Of a stretch of DNA of 64,000 nucleotides, positions 1 to 8,023 are shown in pieces (position 1 is the stretch's first letter; each line of letters starts with the position of its first letter). Origin of the DNA: Streptomyces cellulosae (GTDB taxonomy: Bacteria > Actinomycetota > Actinomycetes > Streptomycetales > Streptomycetaceae); contig NZ_JOEV01000036.1 of assembly GCF_000721105.1 (NCBI RefSeq), positions 94,681 to 158,680 on the forward strand, given 5' to 3'. Under the pieces are notes generated by a model that was not told where the DNA came from, ran no database searches, and saw only the letters and a list, made by a program, of their open reading frames with translations. Made by a program: the position numbers and the translations under genes.

Positions 1-1245
1 TCCGCGGCCCCCTGGCTGTGGCGCCGGTACCACGTCGAGCGGGCCGCCGTCCTCGCCGTGTACCGGAGTGCGGGCGAGGCCCTCGCCGCGGCCGGCACCG
101 AGGAAGCCGAGGAGGCCCGCCGGCGGATGACGCTCGCGCTCAACCACGCCCACGAGGTGATGGCCGTCCACCTCGCCCCGCGATCCCTGCGGCGGCCACA
201 GGCGGAAGTCCGGGAACTGGTCCGGGCCTTCCACTGTGCCGTACGGCTGGGCGAGACCGTGACGGCGCTGGTGTGGGAGGCCCGTCCGCTCCCGGCCGCT
301 CTGACCGGCGTACCGCTGCGGCTGGCCGAGCGCCTGCTCCCGGGGCAGGTCTCGGCTCCCGCCCCGGAGGCTCCGACGGAGCGGCAGGCGAAGCAGGCGG
401 CGCCGGCCCTCGACACCGACTCGCCGGGCAGGTCCGCGCTGGCCGAACTGTACGCGGGCATCGACGAACCGGACGCCGCCGACCCGACGCTGCGCCTGCC
501 GGCGCACGCGTGGCCCGGGCGAGCGGCACGGGTGCGGTACGCCGTTCTGCTGACCGGCTGCGTACTCGTCGCCCATCTGCTCGCCGAGGCACTGCACGGC
601 CCGCGCGGGTACTGGCTCCCCATGACGGTGGCCTTCGTCTACAAGCCCGACTTCGGCCCGGTGTTCACCCGGGCGCTGCACCGCTGCGTCGGCACGGTCG
701 TCGGCGTGGCAGCGATCGGAGCGGTGTCCGCGGCCGCGACCGGCACGTACACCGTGATCGGTGTCGTGGCCGTCTTCGGCGCGTTGATGGCCGTGGGCGT
801 GCGCCATCACTACGCGCTCGCCACCATGGGTCTGACCGCGGTCGTGTTCGTGCTGGTCGACCTCCTCGGCGACCACCGGGCGCTGTACGGCACGCGCATG
901 GTGGACACCGCTCTGGCCTCCGCGCTGGTGCTCCTCGCGCACTTCGTGGTCTGGCCCGACTCCGCGCTGCACCGCGCCGAGGCGCAGACCGAGGCCGCCG
1001 TCTCCGCCGCCCGCCGCTACCGCGACGTCGCCCCGGAAACGGGTCCGGTCCAGCGCCAGGCACTGCGCCGCTCCGCGTACCACCAACTGGCCGACGCCCG
1101 CCGGGCCGTCGCTCACGCCCGCGGCGAACCGGCGCGCCCCGGCCGGTCCCTGCCCGACTGGGAGGACGCGATCGCGGCGGCCGAGCGGCTCTGCGACCAG
1201 GTGACCGCGCAGGTGGTTGCGGGCGGGGCAGACCGCGAACGGTAG
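1..1245 (+). CDS. FUSC family membrane protein, 5'-truncated by window edge
   Basis: The frame is open from base 1 to the stop at 1245, so the start lies upstream of the window. About 414 residues are visible. A charged, Ala/Glu-rich cytoplasmic stretch is followed, from about base 535, by several hydrophobic segments with short loops, then a soluble C-terminal tail rich in Ala and Arg. This matches the C-terminal half of FUSC/aromatic-acid-exporter-like proteins (fusaric acid resistance type), which are inner-membrane proteins thought to export aromatic acids. The substrate cannot be read from sequence. A LysR regulator follows on the same strand after about 110 bp and may control it. Confidence 0.75.
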   Translation, partial: SAAPWLWRRYHVERAAVLAVYRSAGEALAAAGTEEAEEARRRMTLALNHAHEVMAVHLAPRSLRRPQAEVRELVRAFHCAVRLGETVTALVWEARPLPAALTGVPLRLAERLLPGQVSAPAPEAPTERQAKQAAPALDTDSPGRSALAELYAGIDEPDAADPTLRLPAHAWPGRAARVRYAVLLTGCVLVAHLLAEALHGPRGYWLPMTVAFVYKPDFGPVFTRALHRCVGTVVGVAAIGAVSAAATGTYTVIGVVAVFGALMAVGVRHHYALATMGLTAVVFVLVDLLGDHRALYGTRMVDTALASALVLLAHFVVWPDSALHRAEAQTEAAVSAARRYRDVAPETGPVQRQALRRSAYHQLADARRAVAHARGEPARPGRSLPDWEDAIAAAERLCDQVTAQVVAGGADRER

Positions 1246-1358
1246 GCACTGCCGGCCGGGACGTCCGGCCTTGAAGCCGCCCCGGCCGTCGGCACGACGG
1301 TGACCCATGCCGCCACGGCCTGGATCCTCCCGGACGCATGAGGGAGGAGAATGACCGT

Positions 1359-2285
1359 ATGGACCTTCAGGTACTGCGCTCCTTCCAGGCCGTGGCGCAG
1401 GGGACGACGGTGACCGACGCCGCGGCGGACGCCCAGGTCACCCAGCCCGCCCTGTCGCGGGCCCTGAACCGGCTGGAGGACGAGGTCGGCGCCGAACTCT
1501 TCCAGCGCGTCGGACGCGTCCTGCGCCTGACCCCGGCGGGACGGGTGTTCAAGGAGTACGTCGACACGATGCTCGACAGCTACGACCGGGGCCGGCGAGC
1601 CGTGGCCGAGTTGATGGACCCCCAAGCGGGTGTGGTGTCGCTGGCCTTCCTGCACACCCTGGGCACCTGGCTCGTCCCCAGGCTGGTCACGGACTTCCGA
1701 CAGGCGTACCCGCAAGCCCAGTTCGAGCTGCATCAGGACGGCGAGACGGGACTGACCCGGCACCTCCTCGACGCCACGGCCGATCTGATCATCACCAGCA
1801 CCGAGCCCGTTCACCCGCTGATCACCTGGCGCCGTCTGCTGGTGGAGCCCCTGCGGCTGGCCGTCCCCGCCCGGCACCGGCTGGGCAGGCGCCGTCGGGC
1901 CCGCCTGGCCGAGGTGGCCGAGGAGCGGTTCATCCTGCTCAAGCCCGGATACGGGTTGCGCGACATGACCGAGACGCTGTGCCGCGAGGCCGGCTTCACC
2001 CCGCTCGTCGGCTTCGAGGGTGAGGAGGTGGAGACCTTGCGCGGGCTGGTCGCTGCCGGTCTGGGCGTGTCCCTGATCCCCTCGTCGCCGGACATCACGG
2101 CGAGCCCGCAGTCCCCGATCCGCTACCTGGAGGTCACCGACGTACGCGGTGCCCGGGACATCGGAATCGCCTGGCTGAGCTCCCGCGCCGTACCGCCGAT
2201 CGCCCGACGCTTCCTCGACCACACCCTGAAGTCGGCCACCACACCCACGGCGTCGAAGCCGGCCCCGGGCGCCGGAAACCGATGA
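1359..2285 (+). CDS. LysR family transcriptional regulator
   Basis: 308 aa. Residues 1-60 form the LysR winged helix-turn-helix (VTQPALSRALNRLEDEVG), followed by the periplasmic-binding-like effector domain. The ATG at 1359 is preferred over an in-frame ATG at 1338 because an AGGGAGGAG ribosome site lies between them, 11-19 bases upstream of 1359, and the protein then begins MDLQVLRSF, as is usual for the family. The C-terminal 15 residues are Pro/Ala-rich. It is in tandem with the FUSC gene upstream; the LysE-type exporter follows after about 310 bp. LysR proteins often control adjacent efflux genes, so either neighbour is a plausible target. The effector is unknown. Confidence 0.9.
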   Translation: MDLQVLRSFQAVAQGTTVTDAAADAQVTQPALSRALNRLEDEVGAELFQRVGRVLRLTPAGRVFKEYVDTMLDSYDRGRRAVAELMDPQAGVVSLAFLHTLGTWLVPRLVTDFRQAYPQAQFELHQDGETGLTRHLLDATADLIITSTEPVHPLITWRRLLVEPLRLAVPARHRLGRRRRARLAEVAEERFILLKPGYGLRDMTETLCREAGFTPLVGFEGEEVETLRGLVAAGLGVSLIPSSPDITASPQSPIRYLEVTDVRGARDIGIAWLSSRAVPPIARRFLDHTLKSATTPTASKPAPGAGNR

Positions 2286-2596
2286 CGCAAGAGCACCAGG
2301 GAGTACGGCGGCTTGTCCCTGCTGCCGTGAAGGGGACTTCGTGGAAGCGGAGTCGATGGCGCTGGCCGCCGGGCGCGACGACGTTCGGGCAGCAGAGGGC
2401 GGCGGATGAGCGAGGGAGAGCTGGAGACCTCAGGCGGGCACGGTGGGATCACGCACCCTTGGGCACACCAACTGGTCAGGACTGAGGCCCGCACGACGAC
2501 TCGTGAACGCTCCCAGGCCGCCGGTGCTCTGGCCCGCAGCCCGTTCTGCCCGGCCGAAGCACCGTGGTCGCCGCGCACGCGGGTACGCGTACACCT
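2286..2596. other. 311-bp intergenic stretch without a supported gene
   Basis: It lies between the LysR gene and the LysE-type exporter. Short open frames here have no family resemblance and poor ribosome sites. The only feature I can point to is a degenerate CebR-like 14-mer at 2502-2515. Confidence 0.5.
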
Positions 2597-3250
2597 GTGA
2601 TCAGCGATGTCGAGTGGGCGACGTTCGTTCCGTCGGCCCTGTTGCCGGCCGCCACCCCCGGGGCCAACCAGTTGCTGGCGCTGCGCAACGGGCTGCGGCA
2701 CGGTCTGGGGCCCGCGGTCAGTGCGTCGCTCGGCCGCTTCGCGGCGTTCGCGCTGATGGTGATCGCGGTCGCGGCGGGGCTCGGGACGGTCCTTGCCACG
2801 TCCGAAGTGGCGTTCCACGTCATCAAGTGGTGCGGCGTGGCCTACCTGGGGGTACTGGGCGCCCGGACCGTGCTGACCGCCGTGCGCGGGGAGTCGGTGC
2901 GAGAGGTGCGGGCCGGCTCCGAGAACACCTCGGAGGCCGCCGGCGTGTCGCCCTGGCGGCTCGCGCGGCAGGAATTCCTGGTGGCGGCGACGAACCCCAA
3001 GGCGCTGATCCTGTTCACCGTGTTTCTGCCGCAGTTCCTGCCACCTCGCTCCTCGGAAGCCACCCTGCCGCTGCTGGTCCTCGGCGCGGCGTACATCGCC
3101 ATCGGGTTCGGCTGTGCCGGTGCGTACGCGGGTCTGGGCAACCGCCTGCAGAGCATCGGCCTCACCCGTCGCGCCCGCCGCCGGCTGGACGCCCTGACGG
3201 GCCTCGCCATGCCGGCCCTGTCCGGCTGGTTGGCCACGGAGGACCACTGA
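2597..3250 (+). CDS. LysE family translocator
   Basis: 217 aa inner-membrane exporter of the LysE/RhtB type (amino acid efflux). The N-terminus carries the typical LLPAATPGANQLLALRNGLRHG stretch (here FVPSALLPAATPGANQL), followed by about six hydrophobic helices and the family-typical NPKALILFTVFLPQF segment near residue 135. The GTG at 2597 is chosen because the protein then begins directly before the first membrane segment; an in-frame GTG at 2564 would add 11 residues of unlikely sequence. The transported amino acid cannot be predicted. Confidence 0.85.
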   Translation: MISDVEWATFVPSALLPAATPGANQLLALRNGLRHGLGPAVSASLGRFAAFALMVIAVAAGLGTVLATSEVAFHVIKWCGVAYLGVLGARTVLTAVRGESVREVRAGSENTSEAAGVSPWRLARQEFLVAATNPKALILFTVFLPQFLPPRSSEATLPLLVLGAAYIAIGFGCAGAYAGLGNRLQSIGLTRRARRRLDALTGLAMPALSGWLATEDH

Positions 3251-3307
3251 GCGGTCACCGCTTCCCCGGGCGGGTGCCCGTGGAGTACCTGGCGCCGAAC
3301 GAGTTGA

Positions 3308-4081
3308 TCACCGGCGGGGGGCACCGGCCGGGCGGGCGAAGCGGGCCGGGACACCGGGTGAGTACAGGACGCTCACCGGCTCGCCCGCCGGTGCGGGCAG
3401 GCCTGCCGCCGCGACCAGGTCTTCGTCGCAGGCGATGAGCTCGGCCCGGTGCAGGGGCCAGCGCGGGTGGGTGTTCGGCACGAAGACCGGCCGACCGAGG
3501 AGGGTGCTGTGCAGGCCCCAGCGGGCGGTCAGGAAGTGTTCCAGCTCGGTGGGCTCCGCCACGGGGGCGCCGACCCGTACGGAGATACGGCTGCGGGCGC
3601 CGCGCGGGCCGGGCCACCGCCGCGTACTGGTGTAGGTGAGGGTGTCGCCGCGAGTGCCGACGGTCATGCGCGACCACATGTACGGCAGGCCGAAGCCGAT
3701 GCGCCCCACGGCGACGGGGAGGAGGCGGGAGGCGTCCAGCGAGCAGAAGACGACACCGCGCCGCCCGTGTGCGTCCACGGTGTAGAGGCGGACATTGGTC
3801 TCGGGGAAGCTGCCCAGGTACGGCACCGGCGGCAGGCCGAGCCAGCCGGAACGGTGCAGCCGGAAGGCCACCAGGCCCACGTAGGTGACGCCGTCCACGG
3901 TGTCGGGGCGGATTCCCGGCGGCAGCACACGGGCCACGTCGGCCGGATCCGCGGGCCAGTGCAGGAACGTCACATTCAGCCAGGACTGAGTGAGCAGCGG
4001 TCGCCGGACGCTGCGGGGCGCGTCCCCGGTGACGGGCCCGTCCGGTATCGGGGGCTGCGGCGAGGAGAGTGACGTCACCAC
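3308..4081 (-). CDS. DUF2071 family protein (YqjF-like)
   Basis: 257 aa, starting at GTG 4081 (GTG 4078 is an equal alternative). The sequence follows the DUF2071/YqjF pattern: a QSWLNVTFLHWPADP segment near residue 28, LPPGIRPDTVDGVTYVGLV, PETNVRLYTVD near residue 100, and a C-terminal LYSPGVPARFARP. Members are small soluble beta-rich proteins of unknown biochemical role. Translation could be extended upstream to 4780, but that stretch overlaps the opposite-strand FAD-subunit gene and does not look coding. It is convergent with the LysE gene. Confidence 0.85.
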   Translation of the reverse strand: MVTSLSSPQPPIPDGPVTGDAPRSVRRPLLTQSWLNVTFLHWPADPADVARVLPPGIRPDTVDGVTYVGLVAFRLHRSGWLGLPPVPYLGSFPETNVRLYTVDAHGRRGVVFCSLDASRLLPVAVGRIGFGLPYMWSRMTVGTRGDTLTYTSTRRWPGPRGARSRISVRVGAPVAEPTELEHFLTARWGLHSTLLGRPVFVPNTHPRWPLHRAELIACDEDLVAAAGLPAPAGEPVSVLYSPGVPARFARPAGAPRR

Positions 4082-4298
4082 GCCAGTATCACAGGCACCG
4101 TACCGGTGTTGACCTTCGAGGTGGTGGAAGCTCGAGGATGGCGGGGGCCACCTCCCGGCTGACTCCCACTGACCGGCGACCCGCTGCACCGCTGCACCCT
4201 CGCGCACCCGGCGGGACACGGCCAGGAGAAGCTGAGAGGCGCCCGGCACGATGCGATGAGCCCTGCACGCGCCCCCGTCCGCGGGGGAAGAATGCGCC

Positions 4299-5105
4299 AT
4301 GTCCGTGATCATGTGGCTGAGGTGTGGTCCTCCCTGCCCCGCCACCACCTCGCCGGAAGGGTTGGTGGTTCCCGTGCTGTTGCATCTGCCCGTGTCCGTG
4401 TCCGAAGCGCAGGAGTGTCTGGCCGAGGGGGCGATACCGATAGGCGGTGCCACCCTCGTGTGGGCCACCTGGCAGCGGGACGGGTTCCCCGAACAGGCCA
4501 TGTCGCTGCGCCGGCTGCCGGAGGCCAACGTCATCGGGCGCGAGGAACTGGGCGCGGCGGTGATGCTGCACCAGATCGACGAGCGCGTACCGGAGGTACT
4601 GCGCCGGGCGGCCGCGACCGTGGGGACCGGAGCCGTGCGCCGTACCGCCACGGTCGGCGGCAACCTCGTCGGCAGCACCCTGCGGTGCCTGCTGCCGGCG
4701 GCCCTGGTGCTGAACGCCGGTGCCGTGGTGCTGGAGAGCGACGGGGTGCGCGAGACCGATCTCGCCGAGGTGCTGGCCAAGCGTCACCTCCTGCTCGGCC
4801 TGCGGTGGCGCGAGCCGATCGCCAGCGCGTACCGCAAGGAGGCCGGGGAAGCGGGCGGGCCACCGCCCTTCGTCGTCGCCGCGGCCGTGCACGCCGACGG
4901 CGTGCGGCAGCTCCGCCACCTCCGCGTCGCCGTCCGCGACGGCTACGACGTCCTCGACGACAGCGTCCCGTACGACACCGGCGCCGACGCCGACCAGGTC
5001 GTCGACCTCCTGCGGGACACAGCCCTCGGCACCCTCCACTCCCCCGGCCGGGCCGTGGTCCGCCGGCACGTCCGCGAGCTCCTGGCCGGCCTCGCCCCTC
5101 GCTGA
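4299..5105 (+). CDS. FAD-binding subunit, xanthine/CO dehydrogenase family (orphan)
   Basis: 268 aa. It resembles the medium FAD subunit (CoxM/XdhB type) that passes electrons from a molybdenum subunit to acceptors. Visible are the first FAD motif in a changed form (IPIGGATLVWATW near residue 47), the second FAD motif TVGGNLVGS near 128, and a C-terminal domain like CO dehydrogenase flavoprotein. The start is uncertain: ATG 4299 has GGGGGAAG upstream, but GTG 4365 with GGAAGG gives a more family-like N-terminus. No molybdopterin or 2Fe-2S subunit gene lies beside it, which is unusual because these subunits are normally encoded together. Confidence 0.75.
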   Translation: MSVIMWLRCGPPCPATTSPEGLVVPVLLHLPVSVSEAQECLAEGAIPIGGATLVWATWQRDGFPEQAMSLRRLPEANVIGREELGAAVMLHQIDERVPEVLRRAAATVGTGAVRRTATVGGNLVGSTLRCLLPAALVLNAGAVVLESDGVRETDLAEVLAKRHLLLGLRWREPIASAYRKEAGEAGGPPPFVVAAAVHADGVRQLRHLRVAVRDGYDVLDDSVPYDTGADADQVVDLLRDTALGTLHSPGRAVVRRHVRELLAGLAPR

Positions 5106-5347
5106 GCGGAGGGCCGACACGGCGATCACCTCGGCGCCACGGATCTCCCCCGGCGCCGTCTCACGGCCTGATCGCGTGCCCCCGGCGGACTCCCCGTGAA
5201 ACCGTCCCGCACGCGCGGCGCGTCCTCGTCCTCGTCCACCCGGACGTGTCGACCACGCGGAGACATCGACCACACGGCCGCCGATCTCGGCCTGCCCACC
5301 CGCTGATCGCCGCGCGTTCCTGCCGGCAGCCGACCTGAGGAGTGCTC

Positions 5348-5536
5348 ATGAACGTCCGTCAGCGCATCGCGTCCGTCCTGGTGGTGACCGCCGCCGCAGT
5401 GGGCGGCCTGCCGCCCCTCGCCCAGGCCGCGCCGATGCCGTGGGAGACCAGCCGCCATCCCGGCACCGTCCGGGCCGTGGACGGCCACCACGAGAACAGC
5501 GTCACCCTCAAGTGCGGGAACCCCTGCTACCAGTAG
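5348..5536 (+). CDS. small secreted peptide with two C-terminal cysteines
   Basis: 62 aa. ATG 5348 follows a GAGGAG ribosome site. Residues 1-28 form a clear Sec signal (NVRQR, hydrophobic core, then PPLAQA), with likely cleavage after AQA. This leaves a mature peptide of about 34 residues that ends in KCGNPCYQ, so one intramolecular disulfide is possible. A 17-bp perfect terminator hairpin lies 55 bp after the stop, so it is probably a stand-alone transcript. I do not recognise a family. It could be a signalling or antimicrobial peptide or a surface peptide; no function is assigned. Confidence 0.7.
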   Translation: MNVRQRIASVLVVTAAAVGGLPPLAQAAPMPWETSRHPGTVRAVDGHHENSVTLKCGNPCYQ

Positions 5537-5590
5537 GCGCCCGCCGACCGACGCAGATCGAGGAGGCCCAGACGTCCGCACGGCGGCGTC

Positions 5591-5627
5591 GGGGCCTCAC
5601 CCCTGCCCGGGGCAGGGGTGAGGCCCC
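5591..5627. terminator. strong hairpin terminator after the small secreted peptide gene
   Basis: Perfect 17-bp inverted repeat (GGGGCCTCACCCCTGCC and its complement) with a 3-base loop, located 54 bp downstream of the peptide stop. There is no U-tract, as is common in Streptomyces. Confidence 0.8.
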
Positions 5628-5727
5628 GGCACTCGCCTCGCCCTGCGTGTGACGGACAACCCAACTGCCCCAAAGGGCACAGACGTTGACCGGAACCACG
5701 CACGCCAGCAGAATGAGCCCGCGCTCC

Positions 5728-5741
5728 CGGGAACGCTCTCA
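5728..5741. promoter_or_regulatory. CebR-like operator, 11/14 match
   Basis: CGGGAACGCTCTCA matches the CebR consensus TGGGAGCGCTCCCA at 11 of 14 positions, with the central ACGCTC/GCGCTC core largely kept. It lies 54 bp before the Tat-exported toroid protein, where a promoter operator would be expected. A perfect copy occurs 4 kb away at 9716. Confidence 0.5.
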
Positions 5742-5794
5742 CGCTTGCCGTACGCCTCCCCCACCTCGCCTGACCCGCACCTTCGAGGAGACTC

Positions 5795-7186
5795 ATGACC
5801 GGCAGCCAAGGCCCGGGATTCAGCCGTCGTGCACTCCTCGGAGCCGGAGCAGGGGTCGGCGCGACGTTCCTCACCGCGACCGGTTCCGGTACGGCTCTGG
5901 CGACGGGAGGCCGGTCCGCGGGCGCAGCCTCCGCGCCGCGGCGGGCGTATGCCTACCTCGCCGCCGCCATGGACGCCTATCCGGACCACGGCCCGGTCCG
6001 GCTGGTCCAGAGTTACACCGACCAGGCCGGCCTGTTCAGTACCGCGTTCACCTACGACAACGCCCTGGTGATCCTGGCCCATCTCGCGTCCCGTACCGAG
6101 GAGGGCCTCTCGCGGGCCGTGGCGCTCGGTGACGCGCTTGTCTACGCCCAGGCGCACGACCCCGGCCACGACGACGGGAGGCTGCGTCAGGCCTACAACG
6201 TGGGGCCGTACACCTTCTACGACGGTTCCCCCCAGCCGGACGGGTTCGTGCGGGCGGACGGTACGGCCAACGTCGGCACCCAGTTCGGCTTCACCGGCAC
6301 CGCCGTCGGTGACATGGCGTGGGCCGGTATCGCGCTCGGCGCGCTCGCCCGCCGGACCGGTGAGCGTCGCTTCCTCACCGGCGCCGTGCGGATCGGTGAG
6401 TGGATCGAGCGGGTCGGCCGTACCGACGAACCGCTCGGCGGCTACAAGTTCGGAGTCGACGGGGCCGATCAGAGGCTGCCCTTCACCTCCACCGAGCACA
6501 ACACCGACCTGATCGCCCTGTTCGGTCAGCTCGCCCGCCTCACCGGGGACGGGGTGTGGCGGGAGCGGAGCGCGCGGGCCGAGGCCTTCGTCCTGAAGAT
6601 GTGGGAGCCGTCCGGCGGCTTCTTCTACACCGGCACCAACGACGGTGTGACCGTCAACAAGTCGCCCGTCCCCGAGGACACCCAGACCTGGACCCACCTC
6701 GCCCTCTCCTCACCCGCCCACGCCCGGTCCCTGGACTGGGCCGCGAGCGCACTGGCCGTGCTGGACACGGCCGACCGTCGCAACAGCACGGTGCCCGCGG
6801 GCCAGTCGTACGAGGGAGTCACCTTCAGTTCGGCCGGCCTGACGGCGAACGAGGACGCCCCGATCGCCGACGGCCAGCCGAAGCCCGACCGCCACGGCGT
6901 CTGGTTCGAGGGGACGGCGCACCTGGCGCTCGCCCTGCGGACCCGTCACGCCCCGGGCGACGCGACGCGGGCCCAGCGACTGATCGCCTCCGTCGAGCGC
7001 GCTCAGGACCTGCTCGGCGGCGGCCAGACCGTCGGCGGCAGGGCCCTTCCCGAGCGCTCGGGAGTCGTCTCGGCGAGCAGCCCCCTCGACACCGGTTTCG
7101 GGTTCGGCTACTACCCGTACCGGCACGCGGGGGCCACCGCCTGGTACCTGCTGGCGGCGGCACGCGCCAACCCGCTGCGCAACTGA
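5795..7186 (+). CDS. Tat-exported (alpha/alpha) toroid glycosidase-like protein
   Basis: 463 aa. The N-terminus is a Tat signal: twin Arg in FSRRALLGAG (residues 9-18), a long hydrophobic region, and likely cleavage near ALA-TGG at about residue 37. The mature part has repeated helix-hairpin patterns (FTYDNALVILAHL near 88, RLRQAYNVGPYTFYDG near 128, TEHNTDLIALFGQL near 232, WFEGTAHLALAL near 370, GFGYYPYRHAGATAWYLLAA near the end), as in six-hairpin glycosidase-like folds. The substrate is unknown. A CebR-like box upstream suggests induction by cello-oligosaccharides, which would fit an enzyme acting on plant polysaccharide. Confidence 0.75.
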   Translation: MTGSQGPGFSRRALLGAGAGVGATFLTATGSGTALATGGRSAGAASAPRRAYAYLAAAMDAYPDHGPVRLVQSYTDQAGLFSTAFTYDNALVILAHLASRTEEGLSRAVALGDALVYAQAHDPGHDDGRLRQAYNVGPYTFYDGSPQPDGFVRADGTANVGTQFGFTGTAVGDMAWAGIALGALARRTGERRFLTGAVRIGEWIERVGRTDEPLGGYKFGVDGADQRLPFTSTEHNTDLIALFGQLARLTGDGVWRERSARAEAFVLKMWEPSGGFFYTGTNDGVTVNKSPVPEDTQTWTHLALSSPAHARSLDWAASALAVLDTADRRNSTVPAGQSYEGVTFSSAGLTANEDAPIADGQPKPDRHGVWFEGTAHLALALRTRHAPGDATRAQRLIASVERAQDLLGGGQTVGGRALPERSGVVSASSPLDTGFGFGYYPYRHAGATAWYLLAAARANPLRN

Positions 7187-7447
7187 ACCGCACCCCGGCG
7201 GGCGCCCGCGTCCAGTGCGGACCGCCTCGGCGCGTGCCGGGGCGCACGGGACGGAAGGGGCACCTGACCGGGGCACACAACGGAGTCCAGCAGGCCCAGG
7301 ACCAGGCCCAGGACCAGGCCGACAGGCCGGTACCGTAGAAACCCTTTTTCGCGAAGCAGGCGACCGCGGCGGCCATGATGGTCCGACGTCGTTCGTCGCT
7401 CTTCGTGCTGGTACCGGCGTGGTGGTCGAGCGGGGGGTGATGCGGGG
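7187..7447. other. intergenic region with short 12-bp tandem repeat
   Basis: It lies between the convergent toroid-protein and PAP2 genes. It holds about 2.5 copies of a 12-bp unit (CAGGCCCAGGAC) near 7292-7322. No gene is supported. Confidence 0.4.
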
Positions 7448-8023
7448 TCAGTCGTCCCAGTGGGCGGCGGCGAGGACCGCGGCCGCCGCGCCCGTTCCCA
7501 GCAGTGCGCCGGCGATGACATCACCCGGATAGTGGACGCCGGTGTGGATCCGCGAGTAGCCCACCGCGCAGGCCAGCAGGCCGAGCGGCACCGTGGCGGC
7601 CGGGAAGGCGGGCCCGACGGCCGCGGCGAAGGCGACGGCCGAGGCCGTGTGGCCCGAGGGGAAGGAAGCGGAGGCGGGCATGGGCACGTGCCGCCCCGGG
7701 AACGGCGAGTCCTCGGCGCGGTGGGGACGCGGACGGCGGACGAGGCGCTTGCCCAGCAGGTTCGCGGTCGTCGAGGCGACACCGATGGCCGCGAGGCCGA
7801 GCACCGCGGCTCGGCGCGGCCGGCCGGGGCACAGAGCCAGGAAACCGGCGGCCACGAAGGAGATCTTGGAGTGGTCCGCCGCCGCGGACAGCCGCCGCAG
7901 GGCGGAGTCCAGCGTGGGTGTCCTGGTGACCGTGACGGCCTCGTAGAGCGCCTGGTCGAGGGCGGCGAGATCGCGCATCAGGTCTCGCTGGTCCCGGTGT
8001 TCGGGCGACGGACGGTCAAGCAT
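7448..8023 (-). CDS. PAP2 superfamily phosphatase
   Basis: 191 aa membrane phosphatase (lipid phosphate or undecaprenyl-pyrophosphate type). All three PAP2 signatures are visible: KRLVRRPRP near residue 95, the PSGHTAS core near 122, and SRIHTGVHYPGDV near 155, giving the catalytic histidines. Several hydrophobic segments surround them. The ATG at 8023 overlaps the 3' end of the upstream lipid kinase gene by 8 bp (ATGCTTGA), so translation is likely coupled. A kinase/phosphatase pair suggests phosphatidate or related lipid turnover at the membrane. Confidence 0.9.
   Translation of the reverse strand: MLDRPSPEHRDQRDLMRDLAALDQALYEAVTVTRTPTLDSALRRLSAAADHSKISFVAAGFLALCPGRPRRAAVLGLAAIGVASTTANLLGKRLVRRPRPHRAEDSPFPGRHVPMPASASFPSGHTASAVAFAAAVGPAFPAATVPLGLLACAVGYSRIHTGVHYPGDVIAGALLGTGAAAAVLAAAHWDD

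Noticed and set aside
4082..4780. Upstream extension of the DUF2071 frame to 490 codons
   Set aside because: The extra part overlaps the FAD-subunit gene on the other strand and has no family similarity; GTG 4081 gives the usual protein.
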